Shown here: positions 32,709 through 41,476 of the stretch, piece by piece
Numbering within the stretch: position 1 is the stretch's first letter
How the letters are laid out: each line of letters opens with the position of its first letter
NCBI RefSeq assembly: GCF_023008545.1
Contig: NZ_CP095397.1
Span: 248,001 to 312,000, forward strand
DNA length: 64,000 bases
Reading direction: 5' to 3'
From: Natribaculum luteum
GTDB taxonomy: Archaea; Halobacteriota; Halobacteria; Halobacteriales; Natrialbaceae
Notes under the pieces: model-generated
What the model saw: only the letters and a program-made list of their open reading frames with translations
Databases searched by the model: none
Told to the model about the DNA's origin: nothing
Program-made: the position numbers and the translations under genes

Positions 32709-33677
32709 ATGTCCCGGTCCGCACTGGTCGGCAACGTCACCGCGATGCTCGAGGACGCGGGCTTTACGGTGAGCGACCGGTGTGCCATCCGACCGAAGAG
32801 TTTCGACGTCGCCGCCCGCCGTGGCGACGACCTCGTGCTCGTGAAGATTCTCGGTAACATCGACGCGTTCAACGAGGCGACCGGCCACGAGATGCGTCGA
32901 CTCGGCACCTACCTCCAGGCGACGCCGCTCGTGATCGGCCTTCGGAGTCGCGACGAGGACCTCAAACCCGACGTCGTCTACTTCCGCCACGGCGTCCCCT
33001 CGCTCAGTCCGGACACCGCGTACAACCTGTTCGTCGAGGGTATCCCGCCGCTGATCTACGCCGCACCTGGTGGACTGTACGTCAACATCGACGGTGACTT
33101 ACTCGCCGACGAGCGCGAGCAACGCGACTGGAGTCTCGGACAGCTCGCGAGCGAACTCGGCGTCTCCCGCCGGACGGTCTCGAAGTACGAAGACGGGATG
33201 AACGCCTCCATCGAGGTCGCGATGGCGCTCGAGGAGCTGTTCGACGCGCCGCTGACGAGCCCCGTCGACGTCATCGATGGTGCCGAAGACGTCCACGACG
33301 CCGATCCGACGCCCGACGATCCCGAGGCCGATCCCGACGACGAGGAGATCGTCACGGTGCTGACGCGTGCCGGATTCCGCGTCCACCCGACGCTGCGGTC
33401 GCCGTTCAAGGCCGTCAGCGAGGACGAAGACGAAAAAGACGACGTCGTCCTCACGGGTCACTCCCAGTTTACGAAAGCCGCGGAAAAGCGCGCCCGGATC
33501 ATGAGTTCGATCGGCCACGTCACCCGCACCCGGTCGGTCTACTTCGTCGATCGTGCGAAACGCGAGTCGGTCGACGGAACCGCACTCGTCGAACGCGAGG
33601 AACTGACCGAACTGCACGACGCCGACGAACTTCGGAAAGTCATTCGGGAGCGCGCCGAGCGAGAAGAGGCAGCCTGA
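32709..33677 (+). CDS. Archaeal HTH-type transcriptional regulator
   Basis: 322 aa, conserved archaeal family of putative HTH regulators. N-terminal nuclease-like or restriction-like domain ([20 protein letters not shown], then [20 protein letters not shown]), a helix-turn-helix at about 138-170 ([20 protein letters not shown]), and a C-terminal domain after an acidic linker. A CTTATAC box at 32680-32686 is about 27 nt before the ATG, so the message is probably leaderless. A perfect 12-bp palindrome CCTTATATAAGG at 32607-32618 lies further upstream and might be an operator. Confidence 0.85.
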   Translation: MSRSALVGNVTAMLEDAGFTVSDRCAIRPKSFDVAARRGDDLVLVKILGNIDAFNEATGHEMRRLGTYLQATPLVIGLRSRDEDLKPDVVYFRHGVPSLSPDTAYNLFVEGIPPLIYAAPGGLYVNIDGDLLADEREQRDWSLGQLASELGVSRRTVSKYEDGMNASIEVAMALEELFDAPLTSPVDVIDGAEDVHDADPTPDDPEADPDDEEIVTVLTRAGFRVHPTLRSPFKAVSEDEDEKDDVVLTGHSQFTKAAEKRARIMSSIGHVTRTRSVYFVDRAKRESVDGTALVEREELTELHDADELRKVIRERAEREEAA

Positions 33678-33855
33678 ACCCGGCCGGAACGGGCCTATCG
33701 TCGCAACAGGTCGTTCGCCGAACGCCATTTTTGTAATATTTAGAAGAGGTTTGTCTCGAGTCTCGACCCAAAACAGTCGCTTGCTACCGATTTTCCAGCC
33801 ACATGTTCGTACAACCAAACCAATAAATCAGTTACACGTGAAAGTGGGCGCGTAC

Positions 33856-35385
33856 ATGACTAGCTTCGAAACGGGTTCTCTCGAAGAGGAGGCGATCGAC
33901 GAACTCGACATCGCGCCGGCAGATGGGTGGAACGCGCTCTATCTCGACGGCGAGTGGGTACCCGCCGGTGATCGCGACGGGATCGACGTCGAAAACCCCG
34001 CGACGCGGCGGACGTTGACGTCGGTCCCGTCGGCCACCGAAGCCGACGTGGACGAGGCGTTTGCGATCGCAAAGAGTGCTCAGGAAGACTGGGCGGAACG
34101 TCCACCGCAAGAGCGCGCGGCAGTCGTCTCTCGTGTCCGTGACCTGGTCGGTGAGTACGCCGACGACCTCGAGACGCTGTTCGCCGTCGAGTGTGGGGGT
34201 GTCGAGCTCAAAGCCGCCTTCGAGACCGAACTCACACAAGGGACGATGGAAGTCGGTGCGGGACTGGCGATGCGCGACGGCGGCCGGCGGACGGAGTCGG
34301 TCACGCCCGGCAAAGAGAACCTGCTCGTACGCGAGCCAGCGGGGGTCGTCGGGGTCATTACCCCGTGGAACTTCCCGCTGTATCTCACCAGTCGCGTCGT
34401 CGCTCCCGCGATCGCGCTGGGTAACAGTGTGGTACTCAAACCCGACGAGAACACCCCGCTGACGGGCGGGCTCGTGCTCGCGTCGCTGTTCGAGGAAGCC
34501 GGCCTCCCGGACGGCGTGTTGAACGTCGTCCCCGGCTACGGCGACGAGATCGGCGACCACTTCTCGGCACATCCGACGCCGTCGGTGATGTCGTTTACCG
34601 GCTCCTCCGAGGTCGGGCGACGAGTCGGTCAGCGGGCCGTCGGCCAGTTCACGGAACCGGCACTGGAACTGGGCGGGAACAACGCCCACGTCGTGCTATC
34701 GGACGCAGACCTGGAACGGGCGGTCGACGCCGGTGCGTTCGGCTCGTTCACCCACCAGGGCCAGGAGTGCATCTCGATCAACCGGCACCTCGTCCACGAG
34801 TCGCTGTACGACGAGTACGTCGCGGCACTCGCAGAGCGAGCCGAAGAACTCCCCATCGGCGATCCGCGCGAGGAGGGCGTCCTCGTCGGACCGGTCGTCA
34901 ACGAATCCCAGCGTGACAAGATCGTCGGCCTGATCGAGGAGACCGTCGAAGCCGGCGCGACCGTCGAAGTCGGCGCGACCGTCGAAGCCGGCGGCGATCA
35001 CGATGGCCTGTTCGTCGAGCCGACGGTGCTGTCGGGAGTGACGAACGACATGCCGATCGCAGCCAACGAGCACTTCGGTCCGGTCGCACCGGTCATCCCC
35101 TTCGAGACGGACGAGGAAGCTGTGGAGCTCGCAAACGACACCGAGTACGGCCTGTCCGGCTCGGTCCATTCGGCCGACGTATCCCGTGCGCGAGACGTGG
35201 CCGACGCGATGGAAACCGGAATGGTCCACATCAACGACCAACCGCTGAACGACGAACCGCACGTCGCGTTCGGCGGCGTCGGCGCGTCAGGAATGGGTCG
35301 GTACAACGACGAGTGGATCCTGGACACGCTGACGACCTTGAAGTGGATCTCCGTCCAGCGCGAGCCTCGAGAGTATCCGTACTGA
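33856..35385 (+). CDS. NAD(P)-dependent aldehyde dehydrogenase
   Basis: 509 aa, class of soluble ALDHs. Marks: VITPWNFPLYLTSRVVAPAI near 168, SFTGSSEVGRRVGQ near 245, catalytic Glu in ELGGNNAHV near 274, and catalytic Cys in HQGQECISINRH near 308. AATAAAT at 33822-33828 is placed for a leaderless message and supports the ATG at 33856. An 18-bp unit repeated three times (34941-34994) adds about 12 residues (repeats of ATVEAG / ATVEVG) in the C-terminal part relative to the usual length. Physiological aldehyde unknown. Confidence 0.9.
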   Translation: MTSFETGSLEEEAIDELDIAPADGWNALYLDGEWVPAGDRDGIDVENPATRRTLTSVPSATEADVDEAFAIAKSAQEDWAERPPQERAAVVSRVRDLVGEYADDLETLFAVECGGVELKAAFETELTQGTMEVGAGLAMRDGGRRTESVTPGKENLLVREPAGVVGVITPWNFPLYLTSRVVAPAIALGNSVVLKPDENTPLTGGLVLASLFEEAGLPDGVLNVVPGYGDEIGDHFSAHPTPSVMSFTGSSEVGRRVGQRAVGQFTEPALELGGNNAHVVLSDADLERAVDAGAFGSFTHQGQECISINRHLVHESLYDEYVAALAERAEELPIGDPREEGVLVGPVVNESQRDKIVGLIEETVEAGATVEVGATVEAGGDHDGLFVEPTVLSGVTNDMPIAANEHFGPVAPVIPFETDEEAVELANDTEYGLSGSVHSADVSRARDVADAMETGMVHINDQPLNDEPHVAFGGVGASGMGRYNDEWILDTLTTLKWISVQREPREYPY

Positions 35386-35426
35386 TCGGTCGCGAAGCGT
35401 CGACGGCGATCGCTTCCGGTGGTCGT

Positions 35427-36086
35427 CTACATCTCGACCCACTCGATCCGGTACTGACAGCGTCGTCCACCGTCGGCTCGACACTGTTCACTGACCTCCT
35501 CGACCTCTACGGGACTGTCGGCGAACTTCTGTGCGACGCCTCTGATGAGCCCCTGGTCGAGTTCGCACGGATAGGGATTCTCGCAAACCATCGTCCCTTC
35601 ACCGGATCCGTCTTTGTGGAACTCGTAGAAACCGATCTCGCCGCCGCGATGGTTGTGGTTGTACGCGTCGTCGATCGAGCCGAGAGCCCCCTCGACGCTG
35701 GAGATGTCCGGCGGAAACTCGACGTGGTCGGGAAGGTTCTGCCCCATATTCTGCATACTCCCGTCGCCGTACTCCTCGCGCATATCGAACAGCATCGCAA
35801 GGGAGCCACGGAGCGGATACCACTCGTCGGGCTCTATGTCGTCGAGGCCGTACTCCGCGAGTTTGTGGCCGATGTGTTTGCCCATCATCGGCGAGACCGA
35901 CTCGCCAGCGGCGACGTACGACAGCGGACTCCGTCCGATCACTTCTGCGCCCTCGAGTGAGCCGTCGAATCCAGTTCGATCCAGCACCGACGGCACTTCG
36001 GCGGACGACGAAGAGTCCGTGCTAGAGAGACCGAGCAGGTTTTTGACCTTACTGCTGGCTGCGGATAAGCGATTACCGATTACCAT
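35427..36086 (-). CDS. V4R / heme-NO-binding-like sensor protein
   Basis: 219 aa. The C-terminal end, CRADGGRRCQYRIEW, is the C-x-x-x-G-G-x-x-C-x-Y type ending of V4R (4-vinyl reductase) domains; the middle holds helices with HKLAEYGLDDIEP, GSLAMLFDMREEYGDGSMQN and NHRGGEIGFYEFHKDGSGEG. The V4R fold binds small hydrophobic ligands, and related proteins sense gases or aromatics. N-terminal 45 residues are Ser-rich and probably disordered. Start at ATG 36086. No partner gene adjacent. Confidence 0.6.
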   Translation of the reverse strand: MVIGNRLSAASSKVKNLLGLSSTDSSSSAEVPSVLDRTGFDGSLEGAEVIGRSPLSYVAAGESVSPMMGKHIGHKLAEYGLDDIEPDEWYPLRGSLAMLFDMREEYGDGSMQNMGQNLPDHVEFPPDISSVEGALGSIDDAYNHNHRGGEIGFYEFHKDGSGEGTMVCENPYPCELDQGLIRGVAQKFADSPVEVEEVSEQCRADGGRRCQYRIEWVEM

Positions 36087-36226
36087 AGTAGTGAACCGGT
36101 TCGCCGTTGTCTACTAATATATTATGGCTGATCGCCACATCCACTGGCGATTTTTGGGAGTTGCGAAGCGACTTAGCATCGGTAGTCGACACCGCACCGC
36201 TAGTAACAACTGAAACGATGTACATA

Positions 36227-36292
36227 CTGCTCGCAGCGGAGCGGCCAGTACTGGCGAGATGCCGCCCGTACTGGCGGCCGAGTCGCGAGCAG
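36227..36292. repeat. Long inverted repeat in an intergenic gap
   Basis: Outer stem CTGCTCGC at 36227-36234 with GCGAGCAG at 36285-36292; inner stem GCCAGTAC at 36244-36251 with GTACTGGC at 36268-36275. It lies downstream of the glutaredoxin gene and upstream of the V4R-like gene, both on the minus strand, so a terminator or an operator are both possible. Confidence 0.6.
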
Positions 36293-36373
36293 GTGTGCAC
36301 TGACTGTCAGTAGCTACGATAGCACTCGCTGGTCGTCGTGGGAACGAATCCAAACGAAGAACTGTCCGATCGG

Positions 36374-36619
36374 CTACTGGTAGGTCTCCTCGAGGTAGTC
36401 GACGATGTCGCTACTCTCGGGCATGCCGTCGACGCCGTGGTCTTCGTCGACGATGACCGGCACGCCGGTCTGTCCGCTCACTTCTTTCACTTCGGTGCGT
36501 TCGGCGTGGACTCGCGGTACCTCGACGACGTCGTACTCGAGGTCGAGTTCGTCGAGTTTCCTGCGCACTTTCATACAGAAAGGACAACCGGGCAGGTCGT
36601 AGAGTGTAATCGCGCTCAT
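36374..36619 (-). CDS. Glutaredoxin-like protein (CPFC)
   Basis: 81 aa. Active site CPFC at about 11-14 (LYDLPGCPFCMKVRRKLDEL), cis-Pro segment TGVPVIVDEDHG, and end DIVDYLEETY. The ATG at 36619 is used; the longer frame from 36646 adds nine residues. About half identical by eye to the glutaredoxin at 7214-7453, so the two are likely paralogues with different partners. It lies 66 bp downstream of the purine permease on the same strand. Confidence 0.88.
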   Translation of the reverse strand: MSAITLYDLPGCPFCMKVRRKLDELDLEYDVVEVPRVHAERTEVKEVSGQTGVPVIVDEDHGVDGMPESSDIVDYLEETYQ

Positions 36620-36685
36620 AGACGGTGATAGGGACAGCACCACCATCAGAGCCGCGATCGTCCAATGGATTGCCGGTACCGACGA

Positions 36686-38086
36686 TCAGCCGAGCATCCC
36701 GCTCGTGTAGACGTAGAAGTAGCCGACGAGCGCGACGGCGATGAGCCACTGGCCGAGGCGTACGTCCTCGAGGTCGCCCGTCGCGGTTTTGATCAGCGGA
36801 TACGCGATGATCCCCGCCGCCAGGCCGTTCGCGATGGAGTAGGTAAGCGGCATGATCGTGATCGTCAGCCCGCCCGAGACGGCCCACGCCGGATCGTTCC
36901 AGTCGACGTCGAGGACGCCCTGTAACATGATCACGCCGACGACCACGAGCGCGAGAAACGACGCGTACGCCGGAATCAGCGCGATCAGCGGGATCGCGAC
37001 GAGCGAGACCAGAAAGAGGAGGCCGACGACCAGCGCGGTCAGACCCGTCCGGCCGCCCTCCGCGACGCCGGTCGACGACTCGACGTACGTCGTCACGGTC
37101 GAGGTGCCGAGGATGGCACCGACGGTCGTCCCGACCGCGTCGGCCATCAGCGGCCGATCCATGTCGGGGAGGTTGCCGTCGTCGTCGAGGAAGTCGCCGA
37201 ACTGGGAGACGCCGATGAGCGTCCCCGCAGTGTCGAAGAAGTCCACGAAGAAGAACGTGAACACGACCAGCGCGAACGTGAGCGGATCGACGTCGCGCAG
37301 GCCCTCGAGGAACGCGCCGACCAGCGGCGTGATGTCGTACTGCGGGGACGTGACCGCGGCGAACGACAGTTCACCGTCGCTCACGAGCGCCTCGGGGGCA
37401 ACCTCTTCGGTGCTCGCGAGGCCGACGAACCAGGAGAGCCACCCGAGCAGGGTCGTGCCGACGATCCCGATGATGATCGACCCCGTGATCCCCCGCGCCC
37501 AGAGCATGAACGTCCCGACGAGTCCGACGATTGCGAGCAAGGCCGCCGGCGACTGTGCGATCGGGCCGAGCGCGACCAGCGTCGCCTCGTCGGCGGTGAC
37601 GATCGCCATCTCCTGCAAGCCGATGAACAGCAGAAAGACGCCGATACCGGCACCGACGGAGAATTTCACTGGCTCCGGGAACAGCCGAATGACGTACTCG
37701 CGCGCGCCGATCGCCGTGATGGCGATGAAGATGATCCCCTCGACGAACACCGCGGCGAGCGCCGTCTGCCACGGAATTCCCATCCCGAGGACGACCGTGA
37801 ACGCGAAGAAGGCGTTCAGCCCCATCCCTGGAGCCAGACCGAACGGCCGGTTCGCGTAGAACGCCATCACCGCGATCGCGACGACCGACGAGAGGATCGT
37901 CGCGATCGCGATCATCTGGACGGTCTGGATAAAGTTGTAGTTGGGGAGCTGGATCGCATTCGCCAGGATGAACGGATTCACCAGGATGATGTACGACATC
38001 GCGAGGAACGTCGTGACCCCGGCTATCGTCTCCGTCCCGACGTCGGTGCCGTGTTCGCTCAACTCGAAGTAGTCTGTAACCCCCAT
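36686..38086 (-). CDS. NCS2-family purine permease (AzgA-like)
   Basis: 466 aa, about 12-14 membrane segments. Family marks: ETIAGVTTFLAMSYIILVNP near the N-terminus, FGLAPGMGLNAFFAFTVVLG near 82, FFFVDFFDTAGTLIGVSQFG near 283 and SSTGVAEGGRTGLTALVVGL near 345. AzgA-type members take up hypoxanthine, guanine or adenine by proton symport. Upstream of the ATG a CTTTTAACTG box (minus strand, near 38118-38127) may be the TATA. No salvage enzyme is adjacent. Confidence 0.9.
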   Translation of the reverse strand: MGVTDYFELSEHGTDVGTETIAGVTTFLAMSYIILVNPFILANAIQLPNYNFIQTVQMIAIATILSSVVAIAVMAFYANRPFGLAPGMGLNAFFAFTVVLGMGIPWQTALAAVFVEGIIFIAITAIGAREYVIRLFPEPVKFSVGAGIGVFLLFIGLQEMAIVTADEATLVALGPIAQSPAALLAIVGLVGTFMLWARGITGSIIIGIVGTTLLGWLSWFVGLASTEEVAPEALVSDGELSFAAVTSPQYDITPLVGAFLEGLRDVDPLTFALVVFTFFFVDFFDTAGTLIGVSQFGDFLDDDGNLPDMDRPLMADAVGTTVGAILGTSTVTTYVESSTGVAEGGRTGLTALVVGLLFLVSLVAIPLIALIPAYASFLALVVVGVIMLQGVLDVDWNDPAWAVSGGLTITIMPLTYSIANGLAAGIIAYPLIKTATGDLEDVRLGQWLIAVALVGYFYVYTSGMLG

Positions 38087-38490
38087 ATTGGATGTTCGAG
38101 CATAGATACACCCGTCAGTTAAAAGTTCCCTTCCGAGTTTTCGCCGGATCGTTACACGTTCGTGAATATTAGTCGATAATTCGACGGCGAAACGTCGCTG
38201 GCTGTGGGCTACCCGGGACGGTGGTGGTCGCCGCCTGTGGGCAACTCGAGGTGATGGTGGTGATGGTAGTGGTAGTGGTAGTGGTAGTGGTAGTGGTAGT
38301 GGTAGTGGTAGTGGTAGTGGTAGTGGTAGTGGTAGTGGTAGTGGTGGTGGTGGTAGTGGTGATGGTCGCCGTCATCGGGCGATCGGTCGCCGACCTCGAG
38401 TGAGCGATCACGAATCGTCGCCCGGTCGTCTCCGCTTCTCGCTTCGGGGACTGCCTCGTTCGGCCCGTTTCAGGCAGTACGATCGGTCAG
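38087..38490. other. Gene-free stretch with His/Tyr repeat frame
   Basis: Between the permease promoter and the first origin-type box. Its main content is the GGTAGT microsatellite. On the minus strand one frame reads HHHYHHHHY, then repeated His-Tyr, then HHHHHLELPTGGDHHRPG and a stop near 38213, but between that and the upstream TGA near 38472 there is no ATG, GTG or TTG, so I do not call a gene. Confidence 0.55.
38251..38371. repeat. (GGTAGT)13 hexanucleotide microsatellite with GGTGGT flanks
   Basis: Thirteen perfect GGTAGT units at 38265-38342, flanked on both sides by GGTGAT/GGTGGT variants. It gives unbroken simple frames in several phases (poly-Thr, poly-Val, His-Tyr). Confidence 0.95.
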
Positions 38491-38754
38491 ACACCACCCA
38501 TTCAAACGTTTCAGGAGTCGCAAAGCGAGATGGGAGGTGCAGACCGAAGGGGTGACGAGAGAGACACCACTCATTCAAACGTTTTGGTCGAGAGTGTGTG
38601 GGGATACTCGAGCGACGCCCCACCAGTGGTTCAAACGTTTTTGGCCGTTTGAGTGGCTATTACGGGCGCTTTTGTCGATGCTGCGAGAAGACATCGACGT
38701 CCTTGAGAGGACGCCATCGATATCCTCAAGAACACACCACCCATTCAAACGTTC
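38491..38754 (+). repeat. Four origin-recognition-type boxes
   Basis: Boxes at 38491-38511, 38564-38584, 38620-38640 and 38734-38754, all in the same orientation and sharing CACCCATTCAAACGTTT with few changes (the third reads CACCAGTGGTTCAAACGTTT). A fifth is downstream of the orc1/cdc6 gene. Their confinement to the flanks of this gene is the reason to treat them as candidate binding sites of its product. Confidence 0.7.
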
Positions 38755-38895
38755 TCGGAGCGACTGCAGCGCGGGTTTGGTTATCAGTTACCCGTGATAA
38801 ATCTGGCTATTCTAGAAAGCCTTCCGCAGAGATCGCCCAGAACAACCCCTCTCCCGCCACCTAACGATTGAATCAGTGGTGTCTCTCACCCCTAC

Positions 38896-39071
38896 ACCAT
38901 CGAACGAACCGACCTTCATCATCGAACGAACCACCCTACCCTATCGAACGAACTGACTCTCATCATCGAATGGACCACCCTACACCATCGAACGAACTGA
39001 CTCTCATCATCGAATGGACCACCCTACACCATCGAACGGATCACACACTATCGAACGAAACGAACGAATCG
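38896..39071 (+). repeat. 44-bp iterons upstream of orc1/cdc6
   Basis: Three full units at 38896-38939, 38940-38983 and 38984-39027 (the last two nearly identical), then a decaying fourth. Each has ATCGAACGAACTGACT and ATCATCGAATGGACCACC; the shared core is ATCGAAYG. Confidence 0.9.
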
Positions 39072-39094
39072 TTCGTAACGTTCGCATCAACGGG

Positions 39095-39101
39095 CTTATT
39101 A
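39095..39101 (+). promoter_or_regulatory. TATA box for orc1/cdc6
   Basis: CTTATTA about 27 nt before the ATG at 39125, consistent with a leaderless message starting on the iteron edge. Confidence 0.5.
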
Positions 39102-39124
39102 CCACGTTGGATAGTTAGCAGATA

Positions 39125-40363
39125 ATGACTCTCTTCGAGCGGTCTGAAGCCATCTTCGAGGACGAGAACGTCCTCCACGACGACTATCAGCCCGAGTCGC
39201 TCGAGGAACGCGACGCCGAACTCGAGCAGTACACCGCGTATCTTCAGCCCGTCATCAACGGCTCACAGCCACGGAACATCTTTCTCTACGGGAAGACGGG
39301 CGTCGGGAAGACGGCCGTCACGAAGTATCTCCTGCACCACCTCGAGGAGGACGCACGACAGTACGACGACCTCACGGTGACGACGGTTTATCTCAACTGC
39401 GAGGACCTGACGAGTAGCTATCGGGTGGCCGTCGAACTCGTCAACACCTTCCGTGGGCCATCCGACCAGATCAGCCGCACTGGATACCCGCTGAACGCCG
39501 TCTACGAAAAGCTGTGGACGGAACTCGACCGAATCGGTGGGACGATCCTGATCGTCCTGGACGAGGTCGATTACATCGGGGACGACGACTCGATCCTCTA
39601 CCAGCTGCCACGTGCCCGGAGCAACGAGAAGATCGACCGCGCTCGCATCGGGATCATCGGCATCAGCAACGATTTCAAGTATCGCGAGAAACTCGATCCC
39701 CGCGTCGAGGACACCCTCTGTGAACGCGAGCTCCACTTTCCGCCGTACGACGCGACCGACCTCCAGAACATCCTCGAGAAACGCGCCGCGCTGGCGTTCA
39801 AAGACGACATCCTCGAGGGCGACGTCGTCCCGCTGTGTGCGGCGTTCGCGGCACAGGACAAGGGAAGTGCCCGTCAGGGACTCGACTTGCTCCTCGAGGC
39901 GGGTGATCTGGCCCGGCGACGGAACGATCCGGTCGTGACCGAAGATCACGTCCGCGAGGCGAAGCAGTTGCTCGAAAAACAACGGATCGAGGAGAGCATG
40001 AAAGACCTGACCTCACACGGGCATCTCACCCTCCTGGCCGTGGTCACGTCGACTGTCGCCGATTCCTCACAGGTTCCCTTCCAGAAGCAACAACTCTACG
40101 AACAGTACCACGACCTCGCGGTCGCGACCGATCGCGACCCACTCGGCGGCAGAGCGTTCCACAACCACCTCGCCGAACTCTCCATGCTCGGCATCCTCGA
40201 TCGAACGAAACGAAACGAGGGCAGAGGCGGCGGAATCTACTACGAGTACGAAATCGACGTGCCGATCGACGCGGCCCTCTCGACGCTCGAGAACCTGCAC
40301 ATGAGCGGCGAACTTGACCTGGAATCGCTCCGGCAGAACGCGGCAGCGCAGGGTCTGTTGTGA
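39125..40363 (+). CDS. Orc1/Cdc6 origin-binding AAA+ protein
   Basis: 412 aa. Walker A YGKTGVGKT at 55-63, Walker B ILIVLDEVDYIGDDDS near 139-154, sensor 1 IGISNDFKYREKLDPRVEDT near 179, and a C-terminal winged-helix domain (about 315-400: SQVPFQKQQLYEQYHDLAVA) that binds origin boxes. It initiates DNA replication by binding repeats near its own gene in many haloarchaeal origins. Flanked by five conserved boxes and preceded by iterons, so a linked origin is likely. Haloarchaea carry several Orc1/Cdc6 paralogues; which one this is cannot be told. Confidence 0.93.
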   Translation: MTLFERSEAIFEDENVLHDDYQPESLEERDAELEQYTAYLQPVINGSQPRNIFLYGKTGVGKTAVTKYLLHHLEEDARQYDDLTVTTVYLNCEDLTSSYRVAVELVNTFRGPSDQISRTGYPLNAVYEKLWTELDRIGGTILIVLDEVDYIGDDDSILYQLPRARSNEKIDRARIGIIGISNDFKYREKLDPRVEDTLCERELHFPPYDATDLQNILEKRAALAFKDDILEGDVVPLCAAFAAQDKGSARQGLDLLLEAGDLARRRNDPVVTEDHVREAKQLLEKQRIEESMKDLTSHGHLTLLAVVTSTVADSSQVPFQKQQLYEQYHDLAVATDRDPLGGRAFHNHLAELSMLGILDRTKRNEGRGGGIYYEYEIDVPIDAALSTLENLHMSGELDLESLRQNAAAQGLL

Positions 40364-40441
40364 GACAGCGACACGGCACCTCCCATGCCGCTCGAGGCAC
40401 CTTTCGTGACGCTCGAGCGTAGTCGGTAGGGACCGCCCCAC

Positions 40442-40462
40442 ACACCACCCATTCAAACGTTT
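40442..40462 (+). repeat. Fifth origin-recognition-type box, downstream
   Basis: CACCCATTCAAACGTTT, identical core and same orientation as the upstream boxes, 79 bp after the orc1/cdc6 stop. Confidence 0.7.
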
Positions 40463-40574
40463 CTCGGTCTCGGCTGACGGTGGCGACAGTCACCAACGGC
40501 GTCGCGACGACTGCGCGAGTGTAAGATAGAACGAACGTGAACGTATTTCACTGAGGCGAGTGTACCCACACGTC

Positions 40575-41237
40575 ATGAAGTTCGTTATCGTGGGTTACGG
40601 TCGCGTCGGCTCACGGACGGTCCGCATCCTGGGCAAGGAGGGCCACGAGGTCGTCGTCGTCGACAACGACGTCGACCGCATCGATCGCATCGAGACCGAC
40701 GGGTTCCCGGCGGTCCAGGGCGACGGAGACGACGAGGACGTCCTCCTCGAGGCGGGAATCGACGACGCGGACGCCATCGGTGCGTTCACGCCCGACCTCA
40801 ACGTCAACTTCGCCGCCTGCATGGTCGGGAACCACTACAGCTGTCGGACCGTCCTGCGCATCGACGAGGACTACCGCGAGGAGATCTACGAGAAGTACGC
40901 CGACGAGGTCGACGAGATCATCTACCCCGAACGGCTGGGTGCGGCGGGCGCGAAGACGGCGCTGCTCGGCGGCGACTTCAACGTCGTCACCGACCTCGCG
41001 GCGAACCTGCAACTGACCGTCCTCCAGATCAAAGACGGGTCGCCGGCCGTCGGCAAGCGCATGAGCGAACTCGAGTTGCCAGATTCCGCACGGGTCTACG
41101 CGCACGGACGCGAGTACGAACCGCTGACGATCCCGCTGCCGGGAACTGAACTGGCAGCCGGAGACGAGGTCGCGGTCGTCGCCGAGACCGAGAGCGTCGA
41201 CGAGGTTCGGGCGGCACTGTTACCGGCGAACTCCTGA
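40575..41237 (+). CDS. TrkA/KTN-family potassium channel regulatory protein
   Basis: 220 aa. N-terminal RCK/KTN Rossmann domain (MKFVIVGYGRVGSRTVRILG, then VVVVDNDVDRID with the ribose-binding Asp) at 1-130, and a TrkA-C domain at about 135-215 (LQLTVLQIKDGSPAVGKRMS). It gates K+ uptake or efflux according to bound nucleotide. The ATG at 40575 gives the canonical KFVIVGYG start; the earlier ATG at 40560 is unneeded. No channel gene is adjacent. K+ handling is central in salt-in haloarchaea. Confidence 0.9.
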   Translation: MKFVIVGYGRVGSRTVRILGKEGHEVVVVDNDVDRIDRIETDGFPAVQGDGDDEDVLLEAGIDDADAIGAFTPDLNVNFAACMVGNHYSCRTVLRIDEDYREEIYEKYADEVDEIIYPERLGAAGAKTALLGGDFNVVTDLAANLQLTVLQIKDGSPAVGKRMSELELPDSARVYAHGREYEPLTIPLPGTELAAGDEVAVVAETESVDEVRAALLPANS

Positions 41238-41256
41238 TCCCGCGGTTCGGTGGGAC

Positions 41257-41343
41257 TGATACGGACCGCTGTAAGTCATTCCCGGGGCAACCGTGAACTG
41301 CCCTGCGGTTGCCCCGGTCCACAGTTACAGCAGACCGTATGAA
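41257..41343. repeat. Palindromic element, family B
   Basis: Left arm TGATACGGACCGCTGTAAGT at 41257, inner stem GGGGCAACCG at 41284-41293 with CGGTTGCCCC at 41306-41315, right arm ending 41343 (reverse complement TTCATACGGTCTGCTGTAAC). It lies between convergent genes. Confidence 0.7.
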
Positions 41344-41476
41344 CCGGCCGTTCGGAGAGTGTGCCAGGCGCGCGACCGGGGGAAGGATGGGGACGAAAAC
41401 CGCGTTTCGAGTCTGCGCGCCCGTTCGACGGCGACGCACCGAACGGCCATAAAGATGCGTCAGACGGCCGCGTGAC

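Noticed and set aside
38169..38411. Long simple-sequence frames (poly-Thr on minus, poly-Val on plus) over the microsatellite
   Set aside because: They are automatic products of the GGTAGT repeat, with no flanking protein-like sequence; the His/Tyr frame also lacks a start codon.
38896..39071. Possible CRISPR array upstream of orc1/cdc6
   Set aside because: The 44-bp units are head-to-tail with no unique spacers; iterons explain them better.
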